Below are positions 43,545-53,690 of a stretch of 64,000 nt of DNA, piece after piece (the stretch's first letter is position 1; every line of letters begins with the position of its first letter). Under the pieces are notes generated by a model that was not told the origin of the DNA, made no database searches, and saw only the letters and a list, made by a program, of their open reading frames with translations. The position numbers and the translations under genes are program-made. This DNA comes from Aculops lycopersici (taxonomy: Eukaryota > Arthropoda > Arachnida > Trombidiformes > Eriophyidae): NCBI GenBank assembly GCA_015350385.1, contig WNKI01000004.1, forward strand, positions 3,438,855-3,502,854. Direction: 5' to 3'.

Positions 43545-44401
43545 TTTCACAACAATATCAAATTAAATTATAATTATTTATGAATAATTTTAGTAGATGG
43601 AATTAATATCCTTCTCTGACAATGTGACACTCGATAGAAATCGAAAGTTCACTTTGCGAAGTGAGACGCACATGTTTTGCGGCAAAACTTTTGCCGTACA
43701 CGTGGTTGGGGGTCGAATTTTTTTGCGGGGGTGTAAAATCATCTAACAGGCCGCTAGATCGTAGAAGCTGGCAATCTTTTTGGTCTTGGTAATGAAGGTT
43801 GCAAAACTACCATCCATCCACATTGATTTCAGAAATCATTAACTTTTGGGCGATCCTACAATAATTGAAAATGATTGAATACCGAATACTTTCGATTTGG
43901 AGTTGGTTCACCGAGCCAAAGTTTCTTGAGAAACACACAACTAGACAGTCTAATTAGTCTTGGTGTCGGTTAGATCAAGAACAATGTAACGAGTTCATTT
44001 GGTTGTATATGTACGAAGGGACATGTAGAACATGTTACATTGCAATCGCAACTACTCAATCCTAACATGGATCAAACCTCGCTGTCGAATGAGAGCGATT
44101 GCAATCGATTCGCTTTCTTTATGTCGATAAAGATATCTGATTAGAATCTAAATGCCAGTAGCTGAATAAGCTTTTCAAACGCGCTAAGCGGTGGCCCCTC
44201 GTCAAGACCATCGGATCACTGAGGCAATCATGACAACAGCAACCACCACAACAGTCCTTGGTTCTCTCTTTCTCTCTCGTCTAACTGAAGGGAATGCAGC
44301 AAAGCCACGACCACCAGTCGAGACGTAGACCGAATGTCTAGAATCCCTCTGCCACTTTGTTTTGGTTAATCTCCAGTTAATTTTCACCTCAAACAAACAG
44401 A
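43545..44401. other. Divergent intergenic region, BOP1 (-) and PAN-type gene (+)
   Basis: The 857-bp bidirectional promoter region contains a CACGTG E-box, a short dyad CGGCAAAA-C-TTTTGCCG near 43680, and GTCGATAAAGATATC-like sequence near 44122. No coding exon is seen. Confidence 0.5.
43699..43704. promoter_or_regulatory. CACGTG E-box upstream of BOP1
   Basis: CACGTG lies about 155 bp before the BOP1 ATG. In flies, ribosome-biogenesis genes are classic Myc targets through CACGTG near the start site; use here is inferred from that knowledge. Confidence 0.4.
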
Positions 44402-47400
44402 ATGATTACCCCATATCGACACTTTGCATTATTATTATCACTAATCGCCTGCTGCTGCCTATTTGCATCGAATGCTAGCTGCAACAATGAACCCAACAAG
44501 GAGAAAGAAGAGTTCACCCACTTGTTGGATCGGATGGGTTCGCGCAAACGGTTGCATATTGTATCAGAGATTGTGAGAAACGGACATCAGTTGCAGATAG
44601 AGGAGCATTTAGATTTGGAGACATGGAACCAGCTGATCCAGTTCAGATGGCACCAAGACGTCCGAGGTCTAGGCGACGAGGGATTGAGCATTAAAAAGAC
44701 CAACTTTTTAGTACTAAATAATGCAGAGAGCAAACAGATTATTCAATATTCACCATACATATGCAATTCAACACCATTGGACCTCAAGAACAACGAATCT
44801 GCCGATTGGCGAGTGGAACTTGCCTCTAGTTCAACGATGGATTCCGATGATTTGGCCATAAGTGCCGACACAAGATACAAACAGACCATCAGCTCAATTA
44901 TGTTCTTTGCACCCAACAATCCATATCTGACCAAAGTCGAAGATACCAAGAGCGACTCCAATGTTTGGGTGTTCGGTATCGCAGGTGCCTGGCTGAAAGC
45001 AAAGTACCCGGGCGATAGAGGTCAACCACCAGTTCAGCCACCTCAAATGGCGCATTGGACAATGACCCTTGTCGATGCAGAGGTTCAAATAGATTATCAT
45101 TTTGATACCGAGCTTCTAATGGGCGCATCACCTTCAAAAAAACCCATCAATGATTCTGGCATAGCTAAGCAGGATATTATATGCACCATTGAGTTAAAGT
45201 CTTCGCACAGTCAAAGCCAGATTGACTTAATCAACATTCACGACATGGATCTAAACTTTAGCGACCAGTTGGCCTCAGATTTATTCAAGCTACCGGTTGG
45301 GTTCAATTGCCCAGCCACCGCAGCAGAGAGTGACAAACCTCTCATCTATCCGATGGAGAGAAACAAATTGTTAGAGTTAGAAATCATTGCAACCAAGTTG
45401 CATGGTCTCCAAGATAATACCTTGCTATCTCAAACGGAAATTAAGACTATGAGCTATGCCACATCGCCGCACCCCATGGATATAAACTCAAAATTAATCA
45501 TGCTTCACGATCATGAGGATCGTTTTAAGGTTATTCACGATTATTATCATAGGATCAAATATACCATTCACTACAAGACAAGAAAGCAGCCTTGTCTCGT
45601 AGACAAATTACATTTTTTTCCAGAAAACTATGGTAAAAACGAGGCTACTGATGTACTGACAGTTGATTTCAAAAATGGTATCAACCTAATCCTCGATGAT
45701 AACATTGTCAACTACCTGCTAGCAAGAGAAGACGTCGAGAAACAAAAACCAATGAATCGAATCAAATCAGGTGAGGACACTGAAGAGCTCGTTTTTGAAT
45801 CTGAATTGCCTCTGGTTTATCAAAGAATATTGAGCATGACTAACGGCGATCTCAGGTATATGGTGCCACAGATAAGTTTAATAAGAGTTTTTGAACGTTC
45901 CACTGCGCAGTTAGTTGGCAAGCGTAAGTTTTTTAAAAGGGGTCCTCTCCACTTGAAGAGGATTTTATTGATGGTATTTGATACAACCAGAGAGAAAAAG
46001 TTTGCAGAAATCAGAATCAATCTACTGGAAACAAATGAACGCTTGAGTTTGCAGAAGCGAGCTAAATTATTTGATCTAAGTCGATGCTATGATCTCCAAT
46101 ATGAATCAATGCAACTCGTTGCCACATATCCGGTCGAAACTCCAGTTCTGGATTACGCAATGAGCGCTAAGTTTGACCTTGTAGAGTACTTCTATACCCA
46201 AGTAACCACAGGCATCAGCATTACCGATTCAGAGGTCGCACCTAAGTCGAGTGGGGAAAATCAACATTTGGCTTCATCTCTTAATTTCCTTCGAATACCT
46301 AAAATCAATATCCTAAGCTCCATGACAGGAGATTTAGAACTTGAGCTTACTATACTAGATAGATTATCACTCAAGTATCTTTTAGATATAATACCTGAAT
46401 CTACGCTATCAGATCGCATTGTAAGCGAGAAGTTTATAAGCCAAACGGTGGACGAATGTGCCTTGATGTGTCAACATTTCAATTGCCTGATGTTCTCTTT
46501 TGCTTCCGATATTTCGGAATGCAAGCTAAGTCATGAGCAATACAATGATAGTGATCAAAGCGATCAAAGAGTCATTGAGTTGAAAAGGTCGAGTAGAGTA
46601 TTCTACCTGAGAGATTTAAACCAGGATTTGGGCGCCTCCTTATACGAGCTCCTCTCGTATCTCGAGCATAGTATAGGAAATGAAATCGAGGAAGCCAGTG
46701 AAGATGTGGATCTTGACGAATCTTCAAATAGAAACAAGAGGGATACCAAGAGACCACCTGTAATGTCGCTCATGTTTCTCGATAAATCTAAAGGTGAATA
46801 CGCGTTGCCCGAAATGAAAGTATTAGTACCGAGCAAAGTTAAGTTACTTCACATGCCAATCTTCTTTGAGGTGGGAGACAATTCACTTAGTTTGAGGATC
46901 AAATCTGCATTTGAAACTGAATCAGAAGGTAAACGATATCTACTTACAGCACTAGATAACAAGCAAGATGTTAATAATGCTCCAGACAAGTCTGATATCC
47001 GCTCATTTGTGGACGATGCAAATGGAGTTTATTATACTGGAAAGTTGATCAAAGACATAAGTCTCGATGTTTGTTTAAATTTATGCTATGATATCGACGA
47101 GTGGGACTCAGAAAACTCCAGTGAGAAGCTCTGCACTTCTCTCTCGTATTGTAGTTACGAGAAAGAGTGTATAACGATAGTCAAGACTGACAAAGATTAC
47201 ATTGCTAATATTGATGACATCTCAAGTGAGAGTAATCCAGTGATCAAGATGGACTCGTTAGATCTAATCACGAGGGATGGACATGGATGCCTGATCGCGC
47301 ATAGAAATCGCATTAGTGATTATGATGGACCTCTAAGGATACCAGATTATTCTAGATATACGATTAACCCAGAATTCAAAGTTGATCTGGATTATGAGTG

Positions 47401-48241
47401 GCTCAATGTATTTAGTATCCAGACAAACACAGCCCAATCTTCAGGAATCAACAGGTGTTCTGATGAGTGTTACAAGTGGAACAAGTTAGGAAAGATATGT
47501 ACCGGTTTTGATTATTGCGAGACAGTAATCAGTGAGAAGTCTATCATCTATAAAATGGATTGCTACCTGATGAAGCTCAATGTTGAAAGGGAGATAACTC
47601 AGACATCAAAGTTCAGGACTCAACTGAGCGAGTTGCGCAATCAAATGACACAAGCGACAAAAATTTGTCCATCATCAAGCGAGATGAAAAATGCAACCTC
47701 TAGTACAAAGGGCAAATGTTATCGTTATCTCACGTCTAACATTCGAGAGTTTACCCACTTGAAGCAACACGGGGTATCAGAGTTTATGCTTCAACATTCA
47801 AAGATTGGTACACCTGCAAACGAGAACTTAAATTTGGACTCCTGTGCCTTACAATGTTTGCAAGATGGATCCAAATGTTTGGCATTTGAGTTTTGCAGTT
47901 CATTCAATCAAGAGCTGAGAAGGTTGGTGAGAAGTTGTAAAATGATTGGAGGCCTTAGGAACTCGGCGCCCTCGTTGCCAACCGATGAAGGTGATAAAAC
48001 AAATGGTCAGCAGTTGACTTTCTACAGTGAGAATTGCCACCTTTACCTGAGAAAAGAGTTCAAGTCCATGGACGATCTCTATTCGTTTGCCCAAACATCA
48101 AGACCAGATCCAGGTGAACACAAAACACTCATCATTATATTTTGTATTATCTATGGTTCTGCTGTGCTCATTACAGTTTTATTTGTTGCCTCCAAGAGGA
48201 AAGGATTACGATTGTTTGGACCACTGGAGAATACGTTTTGA
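44402..48241 (+). CDS. Large type I membrane protein with PAN/apple-like cysteine modules
   Basis: Single exon of 1279 aa. A signal peptide (about 1-27) leads a lumenal or extracellular region of some 1210 residues, one transmembrane helix (about 1242-1264) and a 15-residue tail. The first 650 residues have few cysteines and motifs such as QYSPYICN and LPVGFNCP that recall a LolA-like ectodomain family seen in ecdysozoans; this assignment is tentative. From about 690 onward four cysteine modules resemble PAN/apple domains (DECALMCQHFNCLMFSF; DVCLNLC; INRCSDECYKW; LDSCALQCLQDGSKCLAFEFC). A furin-type RNKR|D site occurs near residue 778, between the halves. Possibly a surface lipid- or protein-binding receptor; no function can be named. 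It is convergent with MCM3, 176 bp apart. Confidence 0.75.
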   Translation: MITPYRHFALLLSLIACCCLFASNASCNNEPNKEKEEFTHLLDRMGSRKRLHIVSEIVRNGHQLQIEEHLDLETWNQLIQFRWHQDVRGLGDEGLSIKKTNFLVLNNAESKQIIQYSPYICNSTPLDLKNNESADWRVELASSSTMDSDDLAISADTRYKQTISSIMFFAPNNPYLTKVEDTKSDSNVWVFGIAGAWLKAKYPGDRGQPPVQPPQMAHWTMTLVDAEVQIDYHFDTELLMGASPSKKPINDSGIAKQDIICTIELKSSHSQSQIDLINIHDMDLNFSDQLASDLFKLPVGFNCPATAAESDKPLIYPMERNKLLELEIIATKLHGLQDNTLLSQTEIKTMSYATSPHPMDINSKLIMLHDHEDRFKVIHDYYHRIKYTIHYKTRKQPCLVDKLHFFPENYGKNEATDVLTVDFKNGINLILDDNIVNYLLAREDVEKQKPMNRIKSGEDTEELVFESELPLVYQRILSMTNGDLRYMVPQISLIRVFERSTAQLVGKRKFFKRGPLHLKRILLMVFDTTREKKFAEIRINLLETNERLSLQKRAKLFDLSRCYDLQYESMQLVATYPVETPVLDYAMSAKFDLVEYFYTQVTTGISITDSEVAPKSSGENQHLASSLNFLRIPKINILSSMTGDLELELTILDRLSLKYLLDIIPESTLSDRIVSEKFISQTVDECALMCQHFNCLMFSFASDISECKLSHEQYNDSDQSDQRVIELKRSSRVFYLRDLNQDLGASLYELLSYLEHSIGNEIEEASEDVDLDESSNRNKRDTKRPPVMSLMFLDKSKGEYALPEMKVLVPSKVKLLHMPIFFEVGDNSLSLRIKSAFETESEGKRYLLTALDNKQDVNNAPDKSDIRSFVDDANGVYYTGKLIKDISLDVCLNLCYDIDEWDSENSSEKLCTSLSYCSYEKECITIVKTDKDYIANIDDISSESNPVIKMDSLDLITRDGHGCLIAHRNRISDYDGPLRIPDYSRYTINPEFKVDLDYEWLNVFSIQTNTAQSSGINRCSDECYKWNKLGKICTGFDYCETVISEKSIIYKMDCYLMKLNVEREITQTSKFRTQLSELRNQMTQATKICPSSSEMKNATSSTKGKCYRYLTSNIREFTHLKQHGVSEFMLQHSKIGTPANENLNLDSCALQCLQDGSKCLAFEFCSSFNQELRRLVRSCKMIGGLRNSAPSLPTDEGDKTNGQQLTFYSENCHLYLRKEFKSMDDLYSFAQTSRPDPGEHKTLIIIFCIIYGSAVLITVLFVASKRKGLRLFGPLENTF

Positions 48242-48417
48242 TATCTCGATTCAACGTAGAAATACTTTGTTGAATAGAATGAGATTGGAAATGAGGCTCC
48301 ATCTTAGATATTTGCAGGATTATTTTGTTAATAGAAGTACAATGTCAACTGTTTATTGTTTGTTGCCTGGTTACTGTGGCTCTTTTTCGCGATAATAATG
48401 ATGATAGAGGTGAAAAT

Positions 48418-50802
48418 TTACACTAGATACAGGAAGTTGTTCTCGAGCTCAACGGTATCGTTTTGTTGCATCAAAGCAATCAAGACATCCACCTCGAAGC
48501 GCTTATAGTTCAAACGTTTGCCTGCATTCTCGTAAATCATATCGACATCCAAGACCTCGGCACCGTTATTCTCTCTGGATAGATCTCTGATGAAGCATTG
48601 GAAGTCTGGGAGCTTGGCTTTGATAGCATTTCTTTGCTCAGGAGTTAGTTCCGGTAGCTCGCTTGTCATTGTGACATCACCTCCCTGCTTTTCAGCAGGC
48701 TCTTCAGTGACTGCTTTTCTCTTCTTACGTGTCGTTGCATCGGCATGGCTGTCGACCGTTTCCTCGTCATTCTCAATGTCACTGAAATCGTCTTCATCTA
48801 CATAATCGGCTGGCTTCTTTTGCTTCTTAGCCTTTGGCTTGGTTAGAACCTTGTGATAACATGAAAACTCGACCAACTCGATGGCTGCCTCAGCATCCTC
48901 CGACTTGACCTCGGTGCTCATACGCGCCTTGGCATGGGCAGTTGATAAACGAATTAGTGTCTCTAGAGTACGTGCTGTGATTGGCCCAGTCTTAGCCAGG
49001 TTGTCAACTTCTTTGTCGTGCTCTCTCAATTTGGCGTAGTGGACACCTATCATGAGACTTGCCTCCTCGGTCAACTTGGGCTTGATACGCTTGGCAATGT
49101 GGATATATTTGCGCATAAACTCAATGGTAAAGAGTCTCTCCCTTGCCCTACGGGTTCCGTGCAATAGTGGATTGTGCTTCTCAAAAATCTCAGTTCTTTC
49201 ATCAGAATCTCTATCGTGCATGGTACTTAAAAAGTTGGCATTAGTATTAATGGTAGCTGGCTCGCCGTCAACCTCATCTAAGGGTCTGAATCTGTGAATT
49301 CTGACAACGTGCTCTGAGATCCTGGTATCATTTTCACGGTCATGCTCGTCCAACATGATAAATAATAAATCAAAACGAGACAAGAGCGAATCCTGCATGC
49401 CGATATTGTCCATAGGTAGCTTATATGGGTCGTAGTTACCGCAAACTGGATTGGCAGCAGCTAAAACACTGCATCTGGCATTTAAACGAGCTTGAATGCC
49501 GGCCTTGCAGATTGAGACTCTTCCTTGCTCCATAACTTCGTGAATGGCTGTCCTGTCAATATCAGACATTTTGTCAAACTCATCAACACAAACAACACCT
49601 CTATCGGCCAATACCATAGCTCCAGCTTCTAATCTTCTATCTCCAGTCTCTGGATCTGTGGTTACAGCCGCAGTTAGACCAACACCAGATGAGCCACGGC
49701 CAGTAGTTGGAATGGCACGGGGAGCACAGTTGAGAACAAAGCGTAGTAATTGTGACTTGGCAACTGAGGGATCTCCAATAAGCAGGACGTTGATGTCACC
49801 CCTCAATCTGGTTCCATTTAGTAAAATCTTCTCAACACCACCAAGCAACAGGCATAATAAAGCTTGCTTTACCTTCTCGTGACCATAAATTGAAGGGGCA
49901 AGCGACTTGGCTAGTGTCTTGAAAACATCGAATCTGGAGGTCTGCGAGACTCTACGACAGGCTCTGAGATCGTCTGGTGTGAGTGTCATTGAAACCTCTT
50001 TGGACAGGAGCTCAACGTAGTTGCCTAGCACAATTGGTCTGTATACACAGTTACTGAAATTTCCTTGCTTGTTGGGCAGACATCTGTAGGTGCCAACAAT
50101 CTGGACTCTGTCACCCGGTTTGCATGAGTCGACAAGATCATCCTCGAGTATGATGTCAACGCAACGAGGTAGCTGACCAGCTGGCGCAACCTCAGGCATC
50201 TCCTGCAAGGTCAGTGTTTGATGGTTTTTGTAAAGGGACTTGCCGGTCTCAAGTTCTAGCGGGTTGCCATCTTCGTCTTTAGTTTCAAGCACATTGGATG
50301 TTGGATGGTAATCGAGCGATGAGAGGTCATAGTGGCGGCGTTCAATGAACTTCTTCGTTGTTGGACAATAGTACACAGACTTGACAATCTTGGGCTTGAT
50401 GAGTGAAATCTTGCTAACGATACCCTCAACACAAACTGTGTTGTTTAGAAACCTTGAGGTAAGTGTTCTTGGTGTGACGTGACGAGAGCCAAAACTTCCA
50501 TAGAGTCCAATGTGGAACTCGAAAGTTTTTCTACCAAAGGAGGGGTCCAATGAGATCACAAATTCCTTTAGGGCACGCTGAAAGGCAACAATTTCCTCAA
50601 CTGAATTTTCAATCAATCCTTTGGCCCTATCTGCAAAAGTTGGATTCTTTCTGGTATCGTTGATTTTAACCAATAGTCTAGTCTCTTGCTTCTTGATCAT
50701 ATCCTCGACCTTGCTCTTGTAAACACCATCTGTTGCTTCATCGTCGAGAAAGCTCCTATACTCAAGTTCGAGTTCTCTTGCTCTCAAATCGTTCTCTGCC
50801 AT
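48418..50802 (-). CDS. Mcm3: MCM3 replicative helicase subunit
   Basis: Single exon of 794 aa from ATG 50802, close to the usual length of about 810. It is one of six subunits of the MCM2-7 helicase loaded at origins with Cdc6/Cdt1. The N-terminal domain shows SFGSRHVTPRTL and the OB-fold VCVEGIVSKISLI. The AAA+ core contains Walker A GDPSVAKSQLL (about residue 345), GRGSSGVGLTAAV, Walker B VCVDEFDKM, sensor AAANP and arginine finger SRFDLLF. A Lys/Asp/Glu-rich linker with KKRK near residue 715 is a plausible nuclear localisation signal, followed by the C-terminal winged-helix region. Nothing is unusual apart from lacking introns. Confidence 0.97.
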   Translation of the reverse strand: MAENDLRARELELEYRSFLDDEATDGVYKSKVEDMIKKQETRLLVKINDTRKNPTFADRAKGLIENSVEEIVAFQRALKEFVISLDPSFGRKTFEFHIGLYGSFGSRHVTPRTLTSRFLNNTVCVEGIVSKISLIKPKIVKSVYYCPTTKKFIERRHYDLSSLDYHPTSNVLETKDEDGNPLELETGKSLYKNHQTLTLQEMPEVAPAGQLPRCVDIILEDDLVDSCKPGDRVQIVGTYRCLPNKQGNFSNCVYRPIVLGNYVELLSKEVSMTLTPDDLRACRRVSQTSRFDVFKTLAKSLAPSIYGHEKVKQALLCLLLGGVEKILLNGTRLRGDINVLLIGDPSVAKSQLLRFVLNCAPRAIPTTGRGSSGVGLTAAVTTDPETGDRRLEAGAMVLADRGVVCVDEFDKMSDIDRTAIHEVMEQGRVSICKAGIQARLNARCSVLAAANPVCGNYDPYKLPMDNIGMQDSLLSRFDLLFIMLDEHDRENDTRISEHVVRIHRFRPLDEVDGEPATINTNANFLSTMHDRDSDERTEIFEKHNPLLHGTRRARERLFTIEFMRKYIHIAKRIKPKLTEEASLMIGVHYAKLREHDKEVDNLAKTGPITARTLETLIRLSTAHAKARMSTEVKSEDAEAAIELVEFSCYHKVLTKPKAKKQKKPADYVDEDDFSDIENDEETVDSHADATTRKKRKAVTEEPAEKQGGDVTMTSELPELTPEQRNAIKAKLPDFQCFIRDLSRENNGAEVLDVDMIYENAGKRLNYKRFEVDVLIALMQQNDTVELENNFLYLV

Positions 50803-51900
50803 GATGTCTTTAGAATATCTTTTCTAGTTATTGAAATGTTGTCTAGATCTAAAAGATTTTTGGGTAATTCTTAAATATGTCACTTGAAACAATTAAAATC
50901 AATCAAGTCTCAAACAGGGTTGCAATTTAAAGAGATCCTACAAACAATTGTATCGAACCCAATTGGAAATGTTCGGGTAGGCAGTTGTCATAAGTGTACA
51001 GCAGCGACACGCGCAACAAAATCCAACACACAAAACGAGCGAAAGAACGAACACACAATAAACCTTTTCGGCGGGCTAAAAGCGGCTTCTGGTGGGATTC
51101 TAGCAAACTAACGTTTGTAAATTCAAACTCGCTAACTCAACTGCAGGAATGACGAAGTCTGGCGAATGCTAAATTGGTCAACGCGAGTTGCTTCTGTCTG
51201 CAGGAAGCGAGCGCAACAACAGCAACGACAACATTTTAATCTGCAGCAAGTTGGCAGATAACAAGCAGCGGCCGCACAGAAGCAACAGGCTGATTTGCTC
51301 GCCTGGTTGCGCCAGACAAGGAGGCAGCAGCGGGGCAGACGGACGCTCCGCTCGCACAACACAAACACAGTGAAGGCTTGAGGCTTCTCTCGCTCTGTGG
51401 GTATATTTTGTGTGCAAGTTTGTGGAGGCAACACAGGCAAAGACAGTGGTGTAAAGCCACACGCACAAGACTTTGTGGCTCGTTGGCTTTTGGATTGGCT
51501 TTCGTTCTGCCCTTAAGCCAACTGCTAGCGCAATCCTAGAGGCTCGCCCTCGGCAGTCGCGCTAATGCTACTGCTACCACTGTGCTTTCCCCCTTTTGAG
51601 AAAAACACGCTGCAAAACCTGCACTGACTCGCGCCCCCTAAGAAGTCACACAAGTTCCAGCAACAGTTCAATGTGACTGTTGCTTTCCCCTCTCTTCTAT
51701 CTTTCTCTTTCGTTCCCCATTGAGCTCTCAAGCTGATGGCGACAACGACGACGACCATGGCTAACAGAGAGAACAATTTCGCAATATTGGCCATTAGTTG
51801 GTGGTGGCGAGGAGAAGACGATTAGCTTCTTATTATCTCTATTTTATATATATATATATAATCCCATTAAAATTATTATTATTTTGTATTATTATCATCT
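50803..51900. other. Divergent intergenic region, MCM3 (-) and NHL gene (+)
   Basis: The 1.1-kb noncoding stretch has a TA run (51845-51860) and many CAGCAACA-like words. ORFs of 60-100 codons on both strands are repetitive and unsupported. It should hold the MCM3 promoter and upstream elements of the NHL gene. Confidence 0.5.
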
Positions 51901-51907
51901 TATAAAA
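51901..51907 (+). promoter_or_regulatory. TATA box of the NHL-repeat gene
   Basis: TATAAAA followed by GGG is a textbook TATA box 101 bp before the ATG at 52002. Initiation would be expected around 51925-51935, inside the hairpin. Confidence 0.6.
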
Positions 51908-51916
51908 GGGAGATAT

Positions 51917-51959
51917 ATATTGTGAGAAAACTGTTTTGTTATTAGTTTTCTCACAATAT
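51917..51959. repeat. Perfect 16-bp inverted repeat at the predicted start site
   Basis: ATATTGTGAGAAAACT (51917-51932) is exactly complementary to AGTTTTCTCACAATAT (51944-51959), with the 11-nt loop GTTTTGTTATT. It lies between the TATA box and the start codon. Confidence 0.9.
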
Positions 51960-52001
51960 TATAGCGTGTATCTTAATCATAATAATACCCAACCGACTGG
52001 C

Positions 52002-53510
52002 ATGATGGACCACATCCACTGCGATTTTTTACTAAATAATAATCAATCTGACAATCATCTACCTCCACAACTCAACAAATTAATTTCACAACAACAACAA
52101 ACAAGTTTTAATCACAATCATCTACCTCAAGGTCTACCTCAACTACAACAACATCAACAACAACAACTACAACATCATCTCCAGATTCGCCCCACTTCAA
52201 TCATGATGTGTTCCCAGCCTTTGCACGAGTCCAAGTTCGTTGGCTTCGGCGAGGGCTCCTCATGGGGCGAGTTTCTTAGACCACAAGGCGCAACTTATTA
52301 CGGGTCAAGTGTATACTGCGCAGATTCGCGGAATAATCGTATAGCCTGTTGGGACAAGAACTCACAGACTTTTAGCTACATCGGAAAAGACATTGTCGAG
52401 CTGGACAGACCAGCTGGCATTGCAGCATTAGGTAATTACCTAGTCGTCGTTGACTTTGGAAATAACCGGGTACACATCTGTCAACGCTTTACAGCTAACG
52501 ACAGTCATTCAGAAAAACAAGTGCAATCCAACGCAAGCAATGAATCTTACCTCTGGCGTCGTATTTTGACTTTCGGCTCAGAGGGAACAGAAGCGGGTAA
52601 ATTTTGTCGCCCATGGGGTGTAGCCATAGCTCGTTTTTCCGATCTGGCTACGCATTGTGATCCTTGGGCAGCGCATTACGACAAAGATTTGAGTGTCAAC
52701 TCTTCAGATATATTTGAGTGGCCTCAATCAACAAGTGGTTCCTTGGGAACCAGCAGTTTAGATAGCAACGCAACATATACGGGTACAACTTCGCAAGTAA
52801 ATATAGCAACAAATCATCTTATTAATCCAGTCGTTGGAAGCAATATTAGTAATCATCAAGAACTCTTATCGGCCGCGTGGTCAACATTCTTGATCGCGGT
52901 AGCCGATCGTAGCAATAATAGGATACAAGTGTTTAAATTTAACGCAAACAGAAAAACAGTGACATTCTTGCATATGTTTGGAGATGGTCCAGGAACCAGG
53001 CACGGACAATTTGATCGTCCGGCGGGTATTGTAATAAATCCGAAACTAGAGCATATTATAGTGGCCGACAAGGATAACCACAGAGTGCAGGTGTTCAATA
53101 CATCGGGTACCTATCTGTTCAAGTTTGGTGAGCGTGGCAGTAAGTGTGGTCAGTTTTGCTATCCCTGGGATGTAGATTATTGCAAGACCACCCACAACAT
53201 TGTGGTAAGCGACACTAGAAACAGGCGAGTGCAAGTATTCAACAACCTTGGCAGGTATCTCATGCATTTCGGACAACCCCTAGACTCGCCTCGGGGAGTG
53301 GTTTATCTCTCACAATACCAAATTCTGGTTTCCGATTTTAATAAGCATCGTCTCATATTAATCAATCAGCATGATGAATTATCTGGTTCGACACAGATCT
53401 CTCAAATGAGTCGTACAAAATCATCAGAGACCTCAAAAGAGCTGTTAGAGATGCATGTTTCCACAAGAACTACCCCTTATCTGCATTCGCCTATGATGAC
53501 GCTCATGTAA
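52002..53510 (+). CDS. Solo NHL-repeat protein related to TRIM71/LIN-41/Wech
   Basis: Single exon of 502 aa. The first usable ATG is at 52002; the frame is open further left only with a TTG. A Gln/Asn/His-rich region (about 1-70) precedes six NHL repeats (about 75-455). The repeats match the TRIM71/LIN-41/Wech propeller: FCRPWGVAI, VADRSNNRIQVFKF, GQFDRPAGIVINP, VADKDNHRVQVFN, CGQFCYPWDVDY, VSDTRNRRVQVFN, LDSPRGVVYLS, SDFNKHRLILI. Such propellers bind RNA hairpins and repress mRNAs in stem and developmental contexts. RING, B-box, coiled-coil and filamin domains are all missing, so this is a truncated or retro-derived relative, though a TATA box suggests it is expressed. Residues 461-502 and the stop codon come from an inserted BOP1 fragment read out of frame. 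Confidence 0.85.
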   Translation: MMDHIHCDFLLNNNQSDNHLPPQLNKLISQQQQTSFNHNHLPQGLPQLQQHQQQQLQHHLQIRPTSIMMCSQPLHESKFVGFGEGSSWGEFLRPQGATYYGSSVYCADSRNNRIACWDKNSQTFSYIGKDIVELDRPAGIAALGNYLVVVDFGNNRVHICQRFTANDSHSEKQVQSNASNESYLWRRILTFGSEGTEAGKFCRPWGVAIARFSDLATHCDPWAAHYDKDLSVNSSDIFEWPQSTSGSLGTSSLDSNATYTGTTSQVNIATNHLINPVVGSNISNHQELLSAAWSTFLIAVADRSNNRIQVFKFNANRKTVTFLHMFGDGPGTRHGQFDRPAGIVINPKLEHIIVADKDNHRVQVFNTSGTYLFKFGERGSKCGQFCYPWDVDYCKTTHNIVVSDTRNRRVQVFNNLGRYLMHFGQPLDSPRGVVYLSQYQILVSDFNKHRLILINQHDELSGSTQISQMSRTKSSETSKELLEMHVSTRTTPYLHSPMMTLM

Positions 53511-53690
53511 TCACGAGCTAAGGAACGGCTTGTAAAGATTTGACTGAAACAGCTCTCTTATATCCATCGGAGGAACTCCATGGAAACGATCACAATGAGA
53601 CGTAGGCCTTCGTAGATTCCCAATATCACCACACTTTGAATTGGATTTTCTCATCGGGTGCAGATAAGACAATTAGGTTGTGTTATGAAT
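53379..53690 (+). pseudogene. BOP1 3'-end fragment (inverted copy)
   Basis: This matches the minus-strand BOP1 coding sequence of 41544-41851 with roughly one substitution in four and few indels. Shared blocks include TCTGGTTCGACACAGATCTC, GATGACGCTCATGT, GATTTGACTGAAACAGCTCT, GAACTCCATGGA and TCGGGTGCAGA. In the BOP1 frame, in-frame TAA and TAG stops appear within the fragment, so it is non-functional as BOP1. Its first 129 bp are the 3' end of the NHL gene in another frame. Confidence 0.9.
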
